The position numbers were made by a program, and so were the translations under genes. Below, one piece after another: positions 11,469-22,684 of a stretch of DNA of 64,000 nucleotides. Source of the DNA: Amoebophrya sp. A120 (taxonomy: Eukaryota; Sar; Dinophyceae; Syndiniales; Amoebophryaceae). The DNA is taken from the NCBI GenBank assembly GCA_905178155.1, contig CAJINV010000003.1:6691612-6755611 (forward strand), read 5' to 3'. Under the pieces are notes generated by a model. The model was not told where the DNA came from. It saw only the letters and a program-made list of their open reading frames with translations, and did not search any database. Numbering within the stretch: position 1 is the first letter of the stretch; each line of letters starts with the position of its first letter.

Positions 11469-12292
11469 CTTGAAGGCCTTTTTACTTCTTTTGCAGCAGA
11501 AAAAATTGTAGTGCTGCGCGCCGCCTCTACTGCGCGGCCGCCAGAACCACGAGCACAAGCGGTGGGCTGCGGCACAACATCCTGCAGCTGCAGCTAGACC
11601 CAGAATTTTTATCCATGGCAGAAACGAGGAAAGGTACCAATTCATCAAAAACGGCAATGTCTCGGCCGGACGAGCAGGAGAAGATGAGCCAGAAATCAAA
11701 AATACTGGCTTGCTCCTGGTGGTTCTGCTACAGCGAGAAGCGGGAAGATCTTGATGTTGCCTGGGCGGGTCGGAACAACATGTCATGATTTCTACTACCT
11801 ATCGGGATCTATAAATATATGCGCGTGTAGACAGCACGCACGGGACCCGCTGAAAAGTCTCGCTTCACCGTGGGACGAGGTAGATACCACATGTTAAAAC
11901 GAGGGGAGTTGCACTACCTTTTGTGCGTTGATCTTGATCTTAACTATCATGCGAGTAGATTATCTGATCGATTTTGCGGAGCGTTGCTAGTTTTGCTTCT
12001 GATATCGCAGACATGATTAGATTACTTCCTGTTCCTGTTCCTTTATTTTCATAGGTCCGCGTCGCAGGAACGCGGAACGTGCGGAATACGAAAGAACATT
12101 CGCGGACAGCGTGAGGATGTTCAGCGAAATACTGCGCAGACGTCACGCTGTCATGGACAGGCTTCGCATTCATCCTTAAATCTCATCCGATGCTCCACGA
12201 CGTTTCCTGAGCATTTTGCTTTTGATTTCTGAAATATGAGATAACAACTTCCATGGAAGTACTTTTGATTGTTGTTGCTAGCGCGTACATTT
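11469..12292. other. Spacer between the mosaic gene and an unknown gene
   Basis: The frame of the mosaic gene stays open upstream to 11786 with a second hydrophobic stretch, so an earlier start is possible. I see no other gene, RNA or repeat here. The region should hold the promoter of the mosaic gene, but no motif is recognisable. Confidence 0.4.
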
Positions 12293-13972
12293 CTATCCGA
12301 ATGTGACGTAGTAGAGCCCAATAGGCATTTGGTTACTCTCTGCGGCATTTGATTCCAGAATAAGTTGAATACATGCAGTGTCGATTGCCGGCGAAAGCGC
12401 AAAAAACTGTGTGGCGGCCACATCCTGAGTTGTGAAAAAGGTATTGTCCGCCGGGGGATAGCGCACCCACTCCCATTCTTGTCGCTTTTCCTTCGCACCA
12501 GTGGAATTCGCATCGGTTGCTGTGTCAGCACCTAGCAAGTTGTCGCAACGGTGTTGAAACTGGACAAACCGTGACGAAAGCGCTGGATCCTCTTCGTTAA
12601 CTATAAATTGATCAGAAAACGTTCTCGTCTCCGGTTCCCCTGCAAGATTTTCTCCCACATCAATGTCTCTGACTGTAAGACAATCGGGGTCGCTCCTCCC
12701 AGTAGTAGTTGAAGGTGTAGCAGCCACTCCAACTCCATTTGGAAGCATAGTGGTCTTGGCGCCTTTAGTATTTTCGTTTTCTGCAGTACCGGCTAGCTTT
12801 TTCGAAACAACGTCCCGGTGATTGTCTTCTGATGGATCTTTTCTGCGTGCAGCGCGTAAGTAGAACTTGCGCACACTAAGCGGTCCCATCGGCATAGGCG
12901 GAATTTTCAATGCAACAAATCGAATGCGGCAAACATCCGCTATGTCTGTACTTACAGCATGTTCCTGTTCAGCCCCAGGAGGTGTGACAGCTTCGTCTAG
13001 CAGTTGCTCTGGTTGGTCGTGGACTGAGCCAGTCGCTCCTGTAGCCACGACGGCACAGCTGCGCTGAACGAAGTGAAAGAGTAAGCAAACGGGGCCGGTG
13101 TGCATTAGGGTCTGGTCAGAGATAAACCAGGTGCGCGCATGCTGATGCAGCACCTCCTCCAATGGAAAGTCACCGCGGTGGCTCGATGCATGCACATCGG
13201 TTGTCGACCACAGCTGTGTGATTTTATTTTTCCGCAGCTTGTAATCGCCATTTGCATAATTTGTTCGTCTTTCACTGCTCGGGTGGTAGCCTCCATGTCC
13301 ATTGTCGCTTCGATAACGATAGCCCCTTGTTGCTCCGTCATTCACTTCCGCGTCGCTGCGGCAGGAAGTGTTGGCGTTCTTGCGGTCTCTCATTTGTTCT
13401 GGTCCTGGGCACATTGCGATCTGTTGTGAGCAAGCGTCTACTTTGGTGGCGTCATTTGTAATTTCGTGCAGAATCTTTTTCCGTCCCCTTCGACTCACAA
13501 GCAGAAACGAACCAATTTGAAGCGCTAGAGGCTCTGAAAATCGACGTTCTAGCAAAAGGACCACTTGGGCAAAAGACGCGGGGCAATTTGCACCAGCGTG
13601 ATGCTGGCAGCCAAAGTCCAGTGTCGCGTGGCGAGTGAAACAGTCGTTCCGTTGGAAAAGAAGTCGGGACAGCTTTGCACGCTGGAAGCCGAGCGGCAGT
13701 TTTTTCCGCTTTGCGATGCGGGTGGCCCATCGCAGTGGCACCACATTGCTTCGCTTTACCGCTATGGTCTGCTGTTCTGTACCGCCCGCAAGGGGTTCAC
13801 TTTCTGCAAGCACATGCAGCTGTGCTGGATCAGTTTCAACATCCACCTCGTTCTCTGAATCCGAAAGATCGTGGGCTCGACCGCTTTGGTTCATCATTAC
13901 ATCTTCTGCACAAACAACAGAAGAAGCTCTGCCGCCACCCAGAAAATTCAGAGGCTTCACCAGCCGCTGCAT
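12293..13972 (-). CDS. Uncharacterised 559-residue protein
   Basis: A single open frame from the Met at 13972 (MQRLVKPLNFLGGG) to a TAG at 12293. The track of sense codons begins slightly upstream at a GTG. I recognise no domain. The protein is mixed charged/polar with no clear membrane segment. A basic patch (ATRIAKRKKLPLGF) and a Cys/His-rich stretch (CFTRHATLDFGCQHH) lie near residue 100-140. The C-terminal third carries a compact aromatic-rich segment (EWEWVRYPPADNTFFTT). It lies in the same orientation as its neighbours. The coding call rests on length and composition; introns could be hidden in it. Confidence 0.6.
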   Translation of the reverse strand: MQRLVKPLNFLGGGRASSVVCAEDVMMNQSGRAHDLSDSENEVDVETDPAQLHVLAESEPLAGGTEQQTIAVKRSNVVPLRWATRIAKRKKLPLGFQRAKLSRLLFQRNDCFTRHATLDFGCQHHAGANCPASFAQVVLLLERRFSEPLALQIGSFLLVSRRGRKKILHEITNDATKVDACSQQIAMCPGPEQMRDRKNANTSCRSDAEVNDGATRGYRYRSDNGHGGYHPSSERRTNYANGDYKLRKNKITQLWSTTDVHASSHRGDFPLEEVLHQHARTWFISDQTLMHTGPVCLLFHFVQRSCAVVATGATGSVHDQPEQLLDEAVTPPGAEQEHAVSTDIADVCRIRFVALKIPPMPMGPLSVRKFYLRAARRKDPSEDNHRDVVSKKLAGTAENENTKGAKTTMLPNGVGVAATPSTTTGRSDPDCLTVRDIDVGENLAGEPETRTFSDQFIVNEEDPALSSRFVQFQHRCDNLLGADTATDANSTGAKEKRQEWEWVRYPPADNTFFTTQDVAATQFFALSPAIDTACIQLILESNAAESNQMPIGLYYVTFG

Positions 13973-13999
13973 GGCGCGTTCCGGATAGAGCTGCACCGC

Positions 14000-14700
14000 A
14001 ATGCGCTCAGCGTCTCGTGGTCGTTCCGAGGATACGAAAGATAGCCGCCGGGGCGGGGGTAGTGAGGTCGTGGGCGTTTTTTTGCCGACCGCCGCCTTGG
14101 CCGCGGCTTTGCTATTTCTGGGCTCGCCATACCGCCGTGAGTAACGTTATGCCGCACGGTATTGCGGCCACTTGGGAAACGTCACAAATTTTGGAACATT
14201 TCCAAAATTCCTTTCCGAAAGCCAACCCCGATGCTATGGGGCCGATCCGGGTGCCAAGGGGGGCGCCCAAAAAGCGAAGAAAAACCGGGCCCATAGCATG
14301 CGGATTGGCTTTGCGCGTCTGGAGCGCTTTTTATTTTTCGCGTTTTTATTTTTCCCGCCGGCGCTTTTTGCAAAGCTTCCCCGGCTCTAAAACCGGCGAA
14401 AAGGCGGCCGCTTTCGCGGCCGCCCAAAATGCTCCGAAATCGCGGCCGTGCCATGCTGTTTTGCTGTTCTGATTTTGGGCGCGTTTTTTGCGCGCCCCTT
14501 TTTGGGCGCCCCAAATCGCCAGAAACCAAGGCGGCGGGCGCCTCAGAAGGGCGCCCCTTTTGCCGGCTCCCCTGCGTCGTTTTATCAAGTGCGAATCGAT
14601 AGTTTTCGACCGGGCTTGTTTGCCAGCAACGCTCTGCCCGCTTGATAATTGAGAATCTTTTTTGTCAAAAAACGCTTCCGCCCGCTTGAAAACTGACGGC
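14000..14700. other. GC-rich spacer with short inverted repeats
   Basis: The stretch is dominated by GGGCGCCC, GCGGCCGC and poly-A/T runs. Loose inverted pairs occur, such as ATGCTATGGGGCC near 14230 with GGGCCCATAGCAT near 14288. Open frames exist on both strands because of the composition, but none looks like protein. No RNA gene is recognisable. Confidence 0.5.
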
Positions 14701-14735
14701 CGTTTTGCTGTCTGGCTGTCAAAAAAACTCCCTGG

Positions 14736-15161
14736 TTAGAACCGTTCGGTGACCTCACTACATATTATGCCAACATGGCCGTTGAGGTCCGGACGCTTAA
14801 CCAGTCCGTGAAAATAAACGAGAGCGCCCGGCTCGGTACCGCACTCGTAGTTCTCGGGAGCTACAGCTGGGTGGTCGAGGTTCGTGTCACTCGGTGCGAA
14901 AGTCGACGCGGAAGGCGGTCGCGGTAATGCTCCTTCTGAAGATTCTTCAGCCGCTGGCTCTACAAGGCCAGGGGCTAGAAGATTTTCCTGACGTTTCAAC
15001 GCATTATTTACTTCGTTATTAATGACGGACGTAGAGCTAGTGGGATTATTTTCAGCGGACACATTATTCGACGTTGAAGCATCCGCGGCGGGGCCGGGTG
15101 AAGCGGACGACCGCTCTTCGTGCAGACGCCGAAAGACGCCCTTCAGATTCAAGTTCACCAT
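14736..15161 (-). CDS. Small uncharacterised protein with a GLVKRPDLNG motif
   Basis: 141 residues from Met 15161 (MVNLNLKGVFRRLHEER) to a TAA at 14736. The middle is Ser/Ala/Asn-rich and probably disordered. The C-terminus carries YFHGLVKRPDLNGHVGIIC. That V-x-x-x-G-L-x-x-R-P-x-L-N-G-x-x-G pattern recurs in many alveolate and algal proteins, often near MYND or ankyrin segments, and usually continues with a K-G-R-W-x-V stretch that is missing here. The gene may therefore be a fragment or have a further exon. Function unknown. Confidence 0.5.
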   Translation of the reverse strand: MVNLNLKGVFRRLHEERSSASPGPAADASTSNNVSAENNPTSSTSVINNEVNNALKRQENLLAPGLVEPAAEESSEGALPRPPSASTFAPSDTNLDHPAVAPENYECGTEPGALVYFHGLVKRPDLNGHVGIICSEVTERF

Positions 15162-15800
15162 TATTTGGCTGTCGCTTGCGCGTCAACAGTAAAACCAGGT
15201 GCCACTATTAAGGGGAACCATAAAAACAAACAACGATGGAGATAAAAATGAAGCTCAAGCTAGCCGATGATAGAGGGTAGGATATGGGTACTTAATAGGC
15301 GCTATGCGTTCTGGGACGATGATAAATTGAAAGGCGTCTACTTTAGCAAGAGTCTGGGAACAAATTATAAACTGCATATTAACTTGAAGATGTCTGGAGC
15401 CCTGTACTTAAGAAAAAAGTCGCTAGAACGAGAAAACTTTTTTGCGAGCGAAAATTTAAATTTATGCAGCTTCACTATATCAGCATGTTGATTCTGCTGC
15501 TTATCCGAATCCCACACTGTGTCCACTCAATTTCTCACTCACGGAATGGACAGATTTTGGGGCGTTTTATCCTTCTCTGTTCGTAGACACGCCAAACACA
15601 ACACAAAAACAAGAAGCCACTGCAGCTAGTGGCGCCGATGCGCAGCAAGCATTAGGAGGTCCTGAAAGATACGGCATACGCATAAATGTGTGAAGCTTTT
15701 TTTCCAGTAGTAACGGGCGTTGATGCGCAGAAGACATGGCGGATTCGGTACGATGAATGCTGTGAAAATGCTCGCCTCGCGTGATCGTGACAAACCAGGT
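15162..15800. other. Spacer, no gene recognised
   Basis: A/T-rich stretches and short open frames on both strands without protein character. It separates the small gene at 14736-15161 from the 3' end of the DUF3431-like gene. Confidence 0.4.
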
Positions 15801-18706
15801 TTATTCGTTTTCATATTGAGGCTTGAAGTTGCGTCCTTTGAGGAAGTACGGCACCGTCCTATCGCGATGGCGCAGTGGCGTGCGCAACTGGGGGTGGCCG
15901 AAGACCAGATGCCAAAATTTCATCATATTTTGGCACAGGGTTCGGGCCCGCAGATCCCACTGCATCGGGCGCGGGAAGGGAGGAATGGTGTACCCTTGGT
16001 GCGTAGTGAAGAGCAGGCGAGGGTAATCCCAGGAAATAAAAACTGGTTCACTGTGACTGTTTTCCACACGACCATGACAAATAGTTTGCCGCAGATAAAA
16101 TAAATGGCAGATCTGCGCGATTTAACACATGAGGAAGGATACCTTCCCACTGCGCGTGTGCTTCTACTTGTTCAGGGACTAAAAAAACGCCTGAATGAAC
16201 AAGAACAAAGTGGCTCGCTTGTTGCATCTCTTTTTTTACTAGCAAGGCCAGCACTTCTTCGGCGGCGTAGTGGCATTGACTTTGTGTGCGTGAGAGGCAC
16301 CAGCTCACAATGACACAAAAGCAAGATCTTGGATAGGCGTCGCGGTAGAAAGACTCTGGGCGGAGCCGGATGCGGTGCTTGGACACGATGAAGTGCGAGC
16401 AGCAGTACGATCTTGGGGCCACCTGGGGGCGGACGTTGGTCTTGAAGAGCCGCTGGAACAGGAACGTGGTTGCCGGGTGTTCGAAGGGGGACGTGTCGCG
16501 GTTGTGCGCCAGGTTCTGGTACCCCAGGTTGGGAATGTTTCCCACGAGCGCGGCGTGCAGCGCGGCCTCCAGGATGTTGTCGCTCCCGAGGGACTTCCTA
16601 CGCAAGTACCGGCTCGGGAGCTCCTCCGGGCTGGTGACGCCCTTCGCCAGCTGCTTCTCGTAGTCCGGATTCGGTCGCACGTAGGGGTCGTTTTCCACCA
16701 CCGCGGGGTGCACGCTGGGATGCGGGTCGTACTGCGTGTCCACGTTGATCATGATGTGCTCATCCGCGTCCGGGTGCACGAACATCGTGTAGTCAGCCAG
16801 GCTGGTGTACCGCTTCTCCAGAAATCCAAAGTACCCGCTGCACTCGTCCCCCCGGACGTCCTCGTCCTCGATTTGTAGGAACCGCAGCTCCTTGGTGTGG
16901 TTGAACACCTGGTGAGGCACCTGCCGCAGCTGGGGTGTGTCGCCACACTTCAAAATGACCGTGACCGTCAGGTGGATCTTGACGAACCGCGTGAAATATG
17001 CATTGCAATTATACGCCTGGGTCTGGAATCGCATGCGAATTGTGGATCGTGAAAAAATCTGTGTTGCCTGGTCATCAAAAGATGCTTACTTTTGACCAGG
17101 TTGGCAGGGAGTTTCTCATACAGGATAGACATAATAGCGATCTCGCACGACCATCTGTCATGCTAGGCGCTGCATTCTAGATCTAGACCTCATCCGTCAT
17201 GGAAAACCTGCATGAAAGATCTTGCGTTCTTCCAGACCCAGACGCATTTGCATTGGATATGAAGGCCTCCTTGTACCAGTCCAAGATGCGCGCGGCCGGC
17301 TCCTTGCAGTAGGGCAACACCAGCTCCACGGACTTTTTCTGGCTCTCGTACTGAGCCAGAAACTTCGCGTGTTTGCTGTTGCCCGGCAGAACGGACTGGA
17401 GGTGCTCCCATCCGATGTCTAGCGGCCACTTGCGAAACTCCCGCTCCCCCATTGCACCAGATTTTACCTGATTTTTTTGTAAAGGAATTCCATTTTTTAC
17501 CATTTATTACTATACTTATTCATATTTCCACCTATGATTGAGATTGACAATGCGTGTTCGAGTACGTGTTTCTTCTCTATTAAGTGGTCCAAGTCCACCT
17601 TTCTAGTTTGTCATCTGAACAATTCCACGCCGAGGCGCAACAACCTGTCGTGGAGTGACATCGGTCGAAACATCAGGTCGGTCTGGGGACTTAGCTTTCG
17701 TTGAAAACTACTTTACACAAGAAGCCAAGAAGGAGAATTAAACGCATCACATCCTCGGCCACATATTATCAGGATGAAGAAGAGCAGACAGCACCATTTC
17801 TTGCAGCTGGGCGGTGTACTGCAGGAGCCCAAAGAAGGCGCTATGCAGCGGCTTCATGGCCAAGTCCTCTTCGAGCTTGATCAGAATGGTGACCAGAACC
17901 GCGGGGGGACACAGGTTTTTGTGTGTCACCCAGTTGGCCACGGCCTTGGCGTGGGCCTGAAACATCCGCGGATGCGTTTCCTGGAATTTGAAGTAGATCC
18001 ACGCGTCGCGGCGGTAGTTGCGAAAAAAAGTGTTTTCGCACCCGAACAGCGTGTTCCGGTCCGAAACGTTTACCCGTGGCTGGAAGCAGCACACGTCGTA
18101 GGAGTAAATCTCGTCCCAGCAGGCCTTATTGCCGCGGACCCCGTCCGCACCGGCCCCGTAGTCCAGGCAGCAATCTTCGTACGCGAAGGCCCCGTCCTCG
18201 AAACAAAGCGGATTCCCCAGCGTGTCGCCATCGGTGTGAGCTGCCGCAGCCTGCGCGTCTGCATCCACTGCACCAAAAACCCTAGGACTGCTCTTTGTCG
18301 TTGGGAGCATTTTTTCCGTCTTCTGGTACACGTCAACATGATCCTGACTTCGAGTTGACGATGATGAAGCTGCTTCGTCCAACATCGGGGTTTCGGCCGG
18401 TGTGCTGGGTGATGATGTTTTCGACGTGGAATGAACAGAGGTGGACGATCCTCTATTTCTTGCTTTACTGGCATCTTGAACACTTCTTCTCGCTGCGGTT
18501 GTTCTTTTGCCAGGAGCGATGTTCGCTTCAACAGCTTTGTTGACATCACTTGTCGTTCCGTTGGTCGTTTCATCATCCTCTTCCGCGAAAAACTCGCGGC
18601 GCTCCTGCTCTTCCCCGTTAAAATCATCGTCCCACGTAGTCGACTGCACGAGGACCCACAACAGGAATCCGACCTGCAGACCAAATTGCCACCGACATCC
18701 TCCCAT
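15801..18706 (-). CDS. DUF3431-like secreted/secretory-pathway protein
   Basis: Exons: 17795-18706, 17260-17467, about 16336-16991, and about 15801-16022. The first begins with a hydrophobic segment (LQVGFLLWVLVQS), then a Ser/Thr-rich region and a Cys-rich block (CFEDGAFAYEDCC...ACWDEIYSYDVCC) like those in protist secretory proteins. Intron 17468-17794 is GT-AG, phase 0. Intron 2 is an introner. DUF3431 hallmarks follow: YFGFLEKRYTSLADYTMFVH, SYCCSHFIVSKHRIRLRP-ESFY, and near the end the W-H-x-x-F-G block in KFWHLVFGHP. The last is on the downstream exon, which is why I extend the gene past the open frame that ends at 16048. Junctions of the third intron are not settled. The family's activity is unproven. 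Confidence 0.72.
16024..16335. mobile_element. Probable introner without a clear TSD
   Basis: The minus-strand left end TATCCAAGATCTTGC...TCATTGTGAGC loosely mirrors the right end TAATCCCAGG...TCACTGTGAC. It separates the FYRDAY exon from the exon with the terminal DUF3431 block. Flanking pentamers do not match, so the boundaries are approximate. Confidence 0.45.
16997..17259. mobile_element. Introner, family A-related (263 bp), TSD TGAAA/TGAAG
   Basis: The termini share CTGGGTCTGG with the other family A copies, and TATGCATTGCAATTATACG mirrors CGCATTTGCATTGGATA. Flanks match at 4 of 5. Excision joins ...LDWYKEAF|TRFVKIHL... in the DUF3431-like gene in frame. Confidence 0.87.
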
Positions 18707-19733
18707 CGATACATAATTCTTAGTTCACCACAAGAAAAATGACGGAGAAGAGGAACGCATCAAAACAAAAGAACCAGAGCTGAATGCTTTGAATCTTCTT
18801 TGAATAACCGCTGGGCCTGGACGAATCGAACGGAGTCTGTGTCTGTTCAATGGAGTGACGAAGAAAATAAAGAAAACCTTATTAACGAACTGAACCGAGC
18901 CTCAACATATGGAAAGTACAACTGAAAAGCCAGAAGTCGAAGTGCCGAATGACAATGAAAACCAACGAGGAAAGACGAAAAATAGTATGAGTGGCCCCAC
19001 TTTGATTTTGTTGCGCCAACTCGAAAAAAGGCACGATCGATGATGTGATCATTTCCTAGTGGCGGAGCCAAACGTGCAATGCTTGGGCACAAGAAAAACT
19101 CAGAATCGACGGTGCTGGATGGAACAGGAGGCTAGTGTATGATCATACGATCGAGGACAATACGAATGGATCGGCTCACAAGACACGGAGAAGCCAATTC
19201 GTGCTTAGTGATGTGCGCGATCATCAACGCGACCAAATGCTGGATGTGAACACGTCGTAGCGTGCTGCACACGGTTCATCTGATAACTGCCTCGCAGCGC
19301 TCCGCATCCACCACACACTTCTGTCGACTGATCGGGCATGAGCTACAATCTTCTTGTCGTTACATTGGGTTGGTCTTGGTTACGCCAAGCGATTTACATT
19401 TATGATGTTGCATTTACACATATTACATATACAAACATACTAGTGAAACAAAAAAATTATATTTATTTCACATGGGGACTTTAGTCAGCACTCAGCACGA
19501 CCATGAAGCCATCTATAATAGCGCGACATGGCGGGCACTGCAAAATCGAACGCTTCTTCTCGGTTTATTCAAATTTTCGGTGGCACTAAAAGAATGTATC
19601 ACAGCTCAACTCTGTCAGGGCAGAGCGTGGTCTTGACCTCGCCACCTTATCTTCATTCATGTACAAGAGAAAGGATACTTACATAATTACAGAAAGGACA
19701 GCGCTGGTTTTTTGTGGGCCGGGTTTTCGCAGC
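18707..19733. other. Intergenic region, no gene recognised
   Basis: A 1-kb A/T-richer stretch. Short frames on either strand lack protein character. No RNA gene or repeat family from elsewhere in the window is seen here. Confidence 0.4.
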
Positions 19734-21760
19734 TCAGACAGACTGCTGAGGTTCTTCAAGGACGTGTGAAACTTGAGACAGGCGGTCCGCGGTGGCGGCC
19801 CGGTTCAACGTAGTTTGCTTCATCGCGTCGAGCATTTGCTGTTGTGCGTTCATCTTGTAGCAGAAAAAAATCGTTAAAAGGGCCCCGAAAAGAAGTGCGG
19901 CTCCGCCCAGCCCGAGAGCAACGATGATCATCATCTTGGCTGTTTCCGTCTCGTCGGCATTTTGCGAAATCACCGACTGGGCAACGCTGTCTTTCAGAGG
20001 TGCCTTCATCTGCTCCACCGACTGAGAGTATGAAAATTTTTTTTAGTAAGTCTAAGTTGGTTCGCGTTCGCATGTTCTAGTAGCGAGATGTACCACGTTG
20101 AAAAAGAAAAAAGGCCGCTGCAATCAGCGCATAAGCGAGGTAAAAATTTGCAAACGAGCCGAGACGCAAGGGCACAACGGAAGTTGTAGCACGAGAAGTA
20201 GTTTTGAGTCACAATCTGAAAAAAGTATGTACTGAACTACATCAACCTGCTCTACTTTAATAGTACCTGCTGTGCTTGTGTGGTAGCCGCGTTTAGGGCG
20301 TCCGCCGTGACCTGCTGCAACGAGTCCTGTTCGACCTTGGCGGCAACCATATCTCGCAGCTGCGCAACCTTGTCCACGACCTGCTGATTCAAATTCTGCT
20401 CCAGTCCCCCCAGCTGCCGCTCCGTGACGCTTTGTCGCCCTCCGAGCTTCTCAATTTCACCCTTCTGAAGCTGCAAGCTCTGCCGAGTGCTGGTGTTGTC
20501 CTCCTCTTGTTTTTGCGATTGGGTTTTCTGTCCATCTTCGAGCTGCGTCAGCCTTCTTTCAACCTGATCCGGATCCAAGGTCGTCCCCGCCACCATGCCC
20601 GGTGTCACCGCCCCCAGCTCGCCGTTGGGCCCCACGTTGGAAGCGACAGCCTGCTCGGATACTGATGGGGACGAGGGGGGAATGCTCGCTGCCGTTGTGC
20701 TTGTTGCCATGAGCCCCATTTGGGCTTCTCCGGTTGTTGCACCGCCCGCAGGCGGAGCGGGACTTCGTGGCGGCGCCGATGCAGCATCTTCAGAGGGACT
20801 GCGAGTACTACCTACTGGAGGGCCCAATACGGAGGGAGAATTCGAATTGGCAGCAGCAGAGAGGGGCGCGGCGGTTGTGCCTCCATTGACGGGTAACGAG
20901 TCAGGGAATGTGGGATTGCGTACTACTTCTGGGGAAGTCGCGCCACCGTCAACAGTGCCAGACGGCGTTGCTGGTTGACTGGGGAACGCGTCACCAGTGC
21001 GGGAGTTCGTCGCCGTTGATGGGAACGCTGGTCCGCCTTCGGTATTCGGAGGTGCAGTGGCGGAAGGTGCAGTGTCAGGAGCCGGACGAGGCACTGTGGA
21101 GGCAGCAGTACTATCCGGCGCCTTAGCTGCTTCTGGCGCTGAAACCCCTGCGTCACCTTGAAGAACTTGCGACGGATCCTCTGGTGGTGAGTTCTTGCTT
21201 GTATCTCTTTCCGGGTCCGGCGTTGGTGCCGCAGTGCGGCTCTGCGTATTCGCTTCGTTATCGCTGGTGCTCTCACTCGGGGGGGTTTGGCTTTGGACGC
21301 TATCCGGCTGTGGTTGTAGTTCAGCACTGGTGACACCTGTATCAGGAGAAGAAGTACTGGCGGACCCTGTATCTCCTGCACCTGGTACTTCTTGTGTGTG
21401 CGTATTCTTGCTGTTAATGTTATCACTTCCAGTTGCCGACGTAGCCTGTGGCGCAGCGTCGGACGCCGTTTCCTCTGCGCCAGAAGATGTCGAAGGTGAG
21501 TCAGGGAGAGCTGCTGCTGCAGGCACCGCGGACGAAGGCGTGCCGTCAACAGGCGGGGACGCAGCAGCTGCTGTGTTATCTGCACTGATTTCCAAAGCCA
21601 CACCGTGCGGCTCCTTGCGCATCCTTCGCTCGCGGTCCGGTGCGGGTATCTGTGAACATTGATTTTTGGTTTCAAACGAGTGGAGGTTCCTCCCGGGAAA
21701 CGGAAACAAAATCGTTTGCATTAATCTCACTTTGGAGAAGAAATGAATCGGCGTCACCAT
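19734..21760 (-). CDS. Low-complexity coiled-coil protein with a C-terminal membrane anchor
   Basis: Two exons, 20267-21760 and 19734-20021, joined by a GT-AG intron (20022-20266, phase 0: AGCACAGCAG|GTACTATT ... ACTCTCAG|TCGGTG). About 593 residues if translation starts at 21760. A CACAG near 21655 leaves room for an upstream exon, so the start is uncertain. Residues about 60-370 are Ser/Pro/Thr/Ala-rich. A Gln/Glu-rich coiled coil follows (for example QVERRLTQLEDGQKTQ and QRQ/LGGLEQNLNQQVVDK). Exon 2 holds one strong membrane segment (MIIVALGLGGAALLFGALL) and a short tail. The form fits a tail-anchored or surface-tethering protein; no family recognised. Confidence 0.7.
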
Positions 21761-22684
21761 GATTTTTTTTGTAGTCGTTGAAATTTGTCATTGTCATGTG
21801 CAATTACAAGTTGCGCATTTTATCGTCGAGAGTCATACCTTCGCGTTTTGGTTGTTGTTTTCCCGTTCATGTTTTGCAGCCAACACGAAGTCCGATGAGG
21901 TCCTGCAGCACGCATATGCAATTATTATCATTCGTGCGAAAGATATGAGCGTGGTGCTAGGCACGGGCTTTCGCTGGGGGCTGATGCAGCCGCGGTACCG
22001 AATAGGAAAATGCGTCCTGTCCATCATCATGCCAGTCTTCAACTTCATACGCATCCACATCTTTGTGCTTTGGTTCACCGGAGCCACGATTTTCTAATTC
22101 GATTTCTGATAGCAAACCATCTGAAATGAACTGATAGACCTGTATGATGAATAACTTTCCGGGTAGCTTTTTTTCGATTGATGTACTTGTGAACTTTATA
22201 ATTTTGCACGAAGGAAGCTCGACTGCTGATTGAAGTGGCGAACTTATATATTACAGCCTACGGCAGAGTAGACGAGAGTACGCTTTTTTTATCTTTGTTT
22301 CAAGCACAAAAAAAATATATGTTTGATGTTGAATAATGTCACTCACACAGGCGTTTCCGTCTCTACTCAACGAGTTTCAACAACGAGCCAAACTCAGCAG
22401 CTCGCTATTGTAGTGCTAGTGGGGTCTTCTCCTCTCGAACGAATATTCGTGCGGACCGGGATAATTGTCTGGAACGAATTTTCTACTTAAAAAGGTGCGA
22501 ACAACACGAGACGAAATCACGCCCCCATCGTGTTAGTTCAACATGATGTGCTAATAACGAGTGATCTTCGACGGCAATAGCGAAAAAGCCTCTCATCAGC
22601 AGGTCGCTAGGTCCCCTACTCACAGGGTCTCTGAGGGTATCAAACAGTTCCTCTTCGTTGAAGGCCGTTTAAACAGCTCTTCTT
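21761..22684. other. Intergenic region, no gene recognised
   Basis: Poly-T tracts and short frames on both strands. A possible first exon of the coiled-coil gene could lie at its left edge, but I cannot fix it. Confidence 0.35.

Noticed and set aside
16048-16335. Continuation of the DUF3431-like frame past FYRDAY
   Set aside because: The residues after that point lose family character, while the expected W-H-x-x-F-G block appears in another frame downstream, so this stretch is treated as intron.
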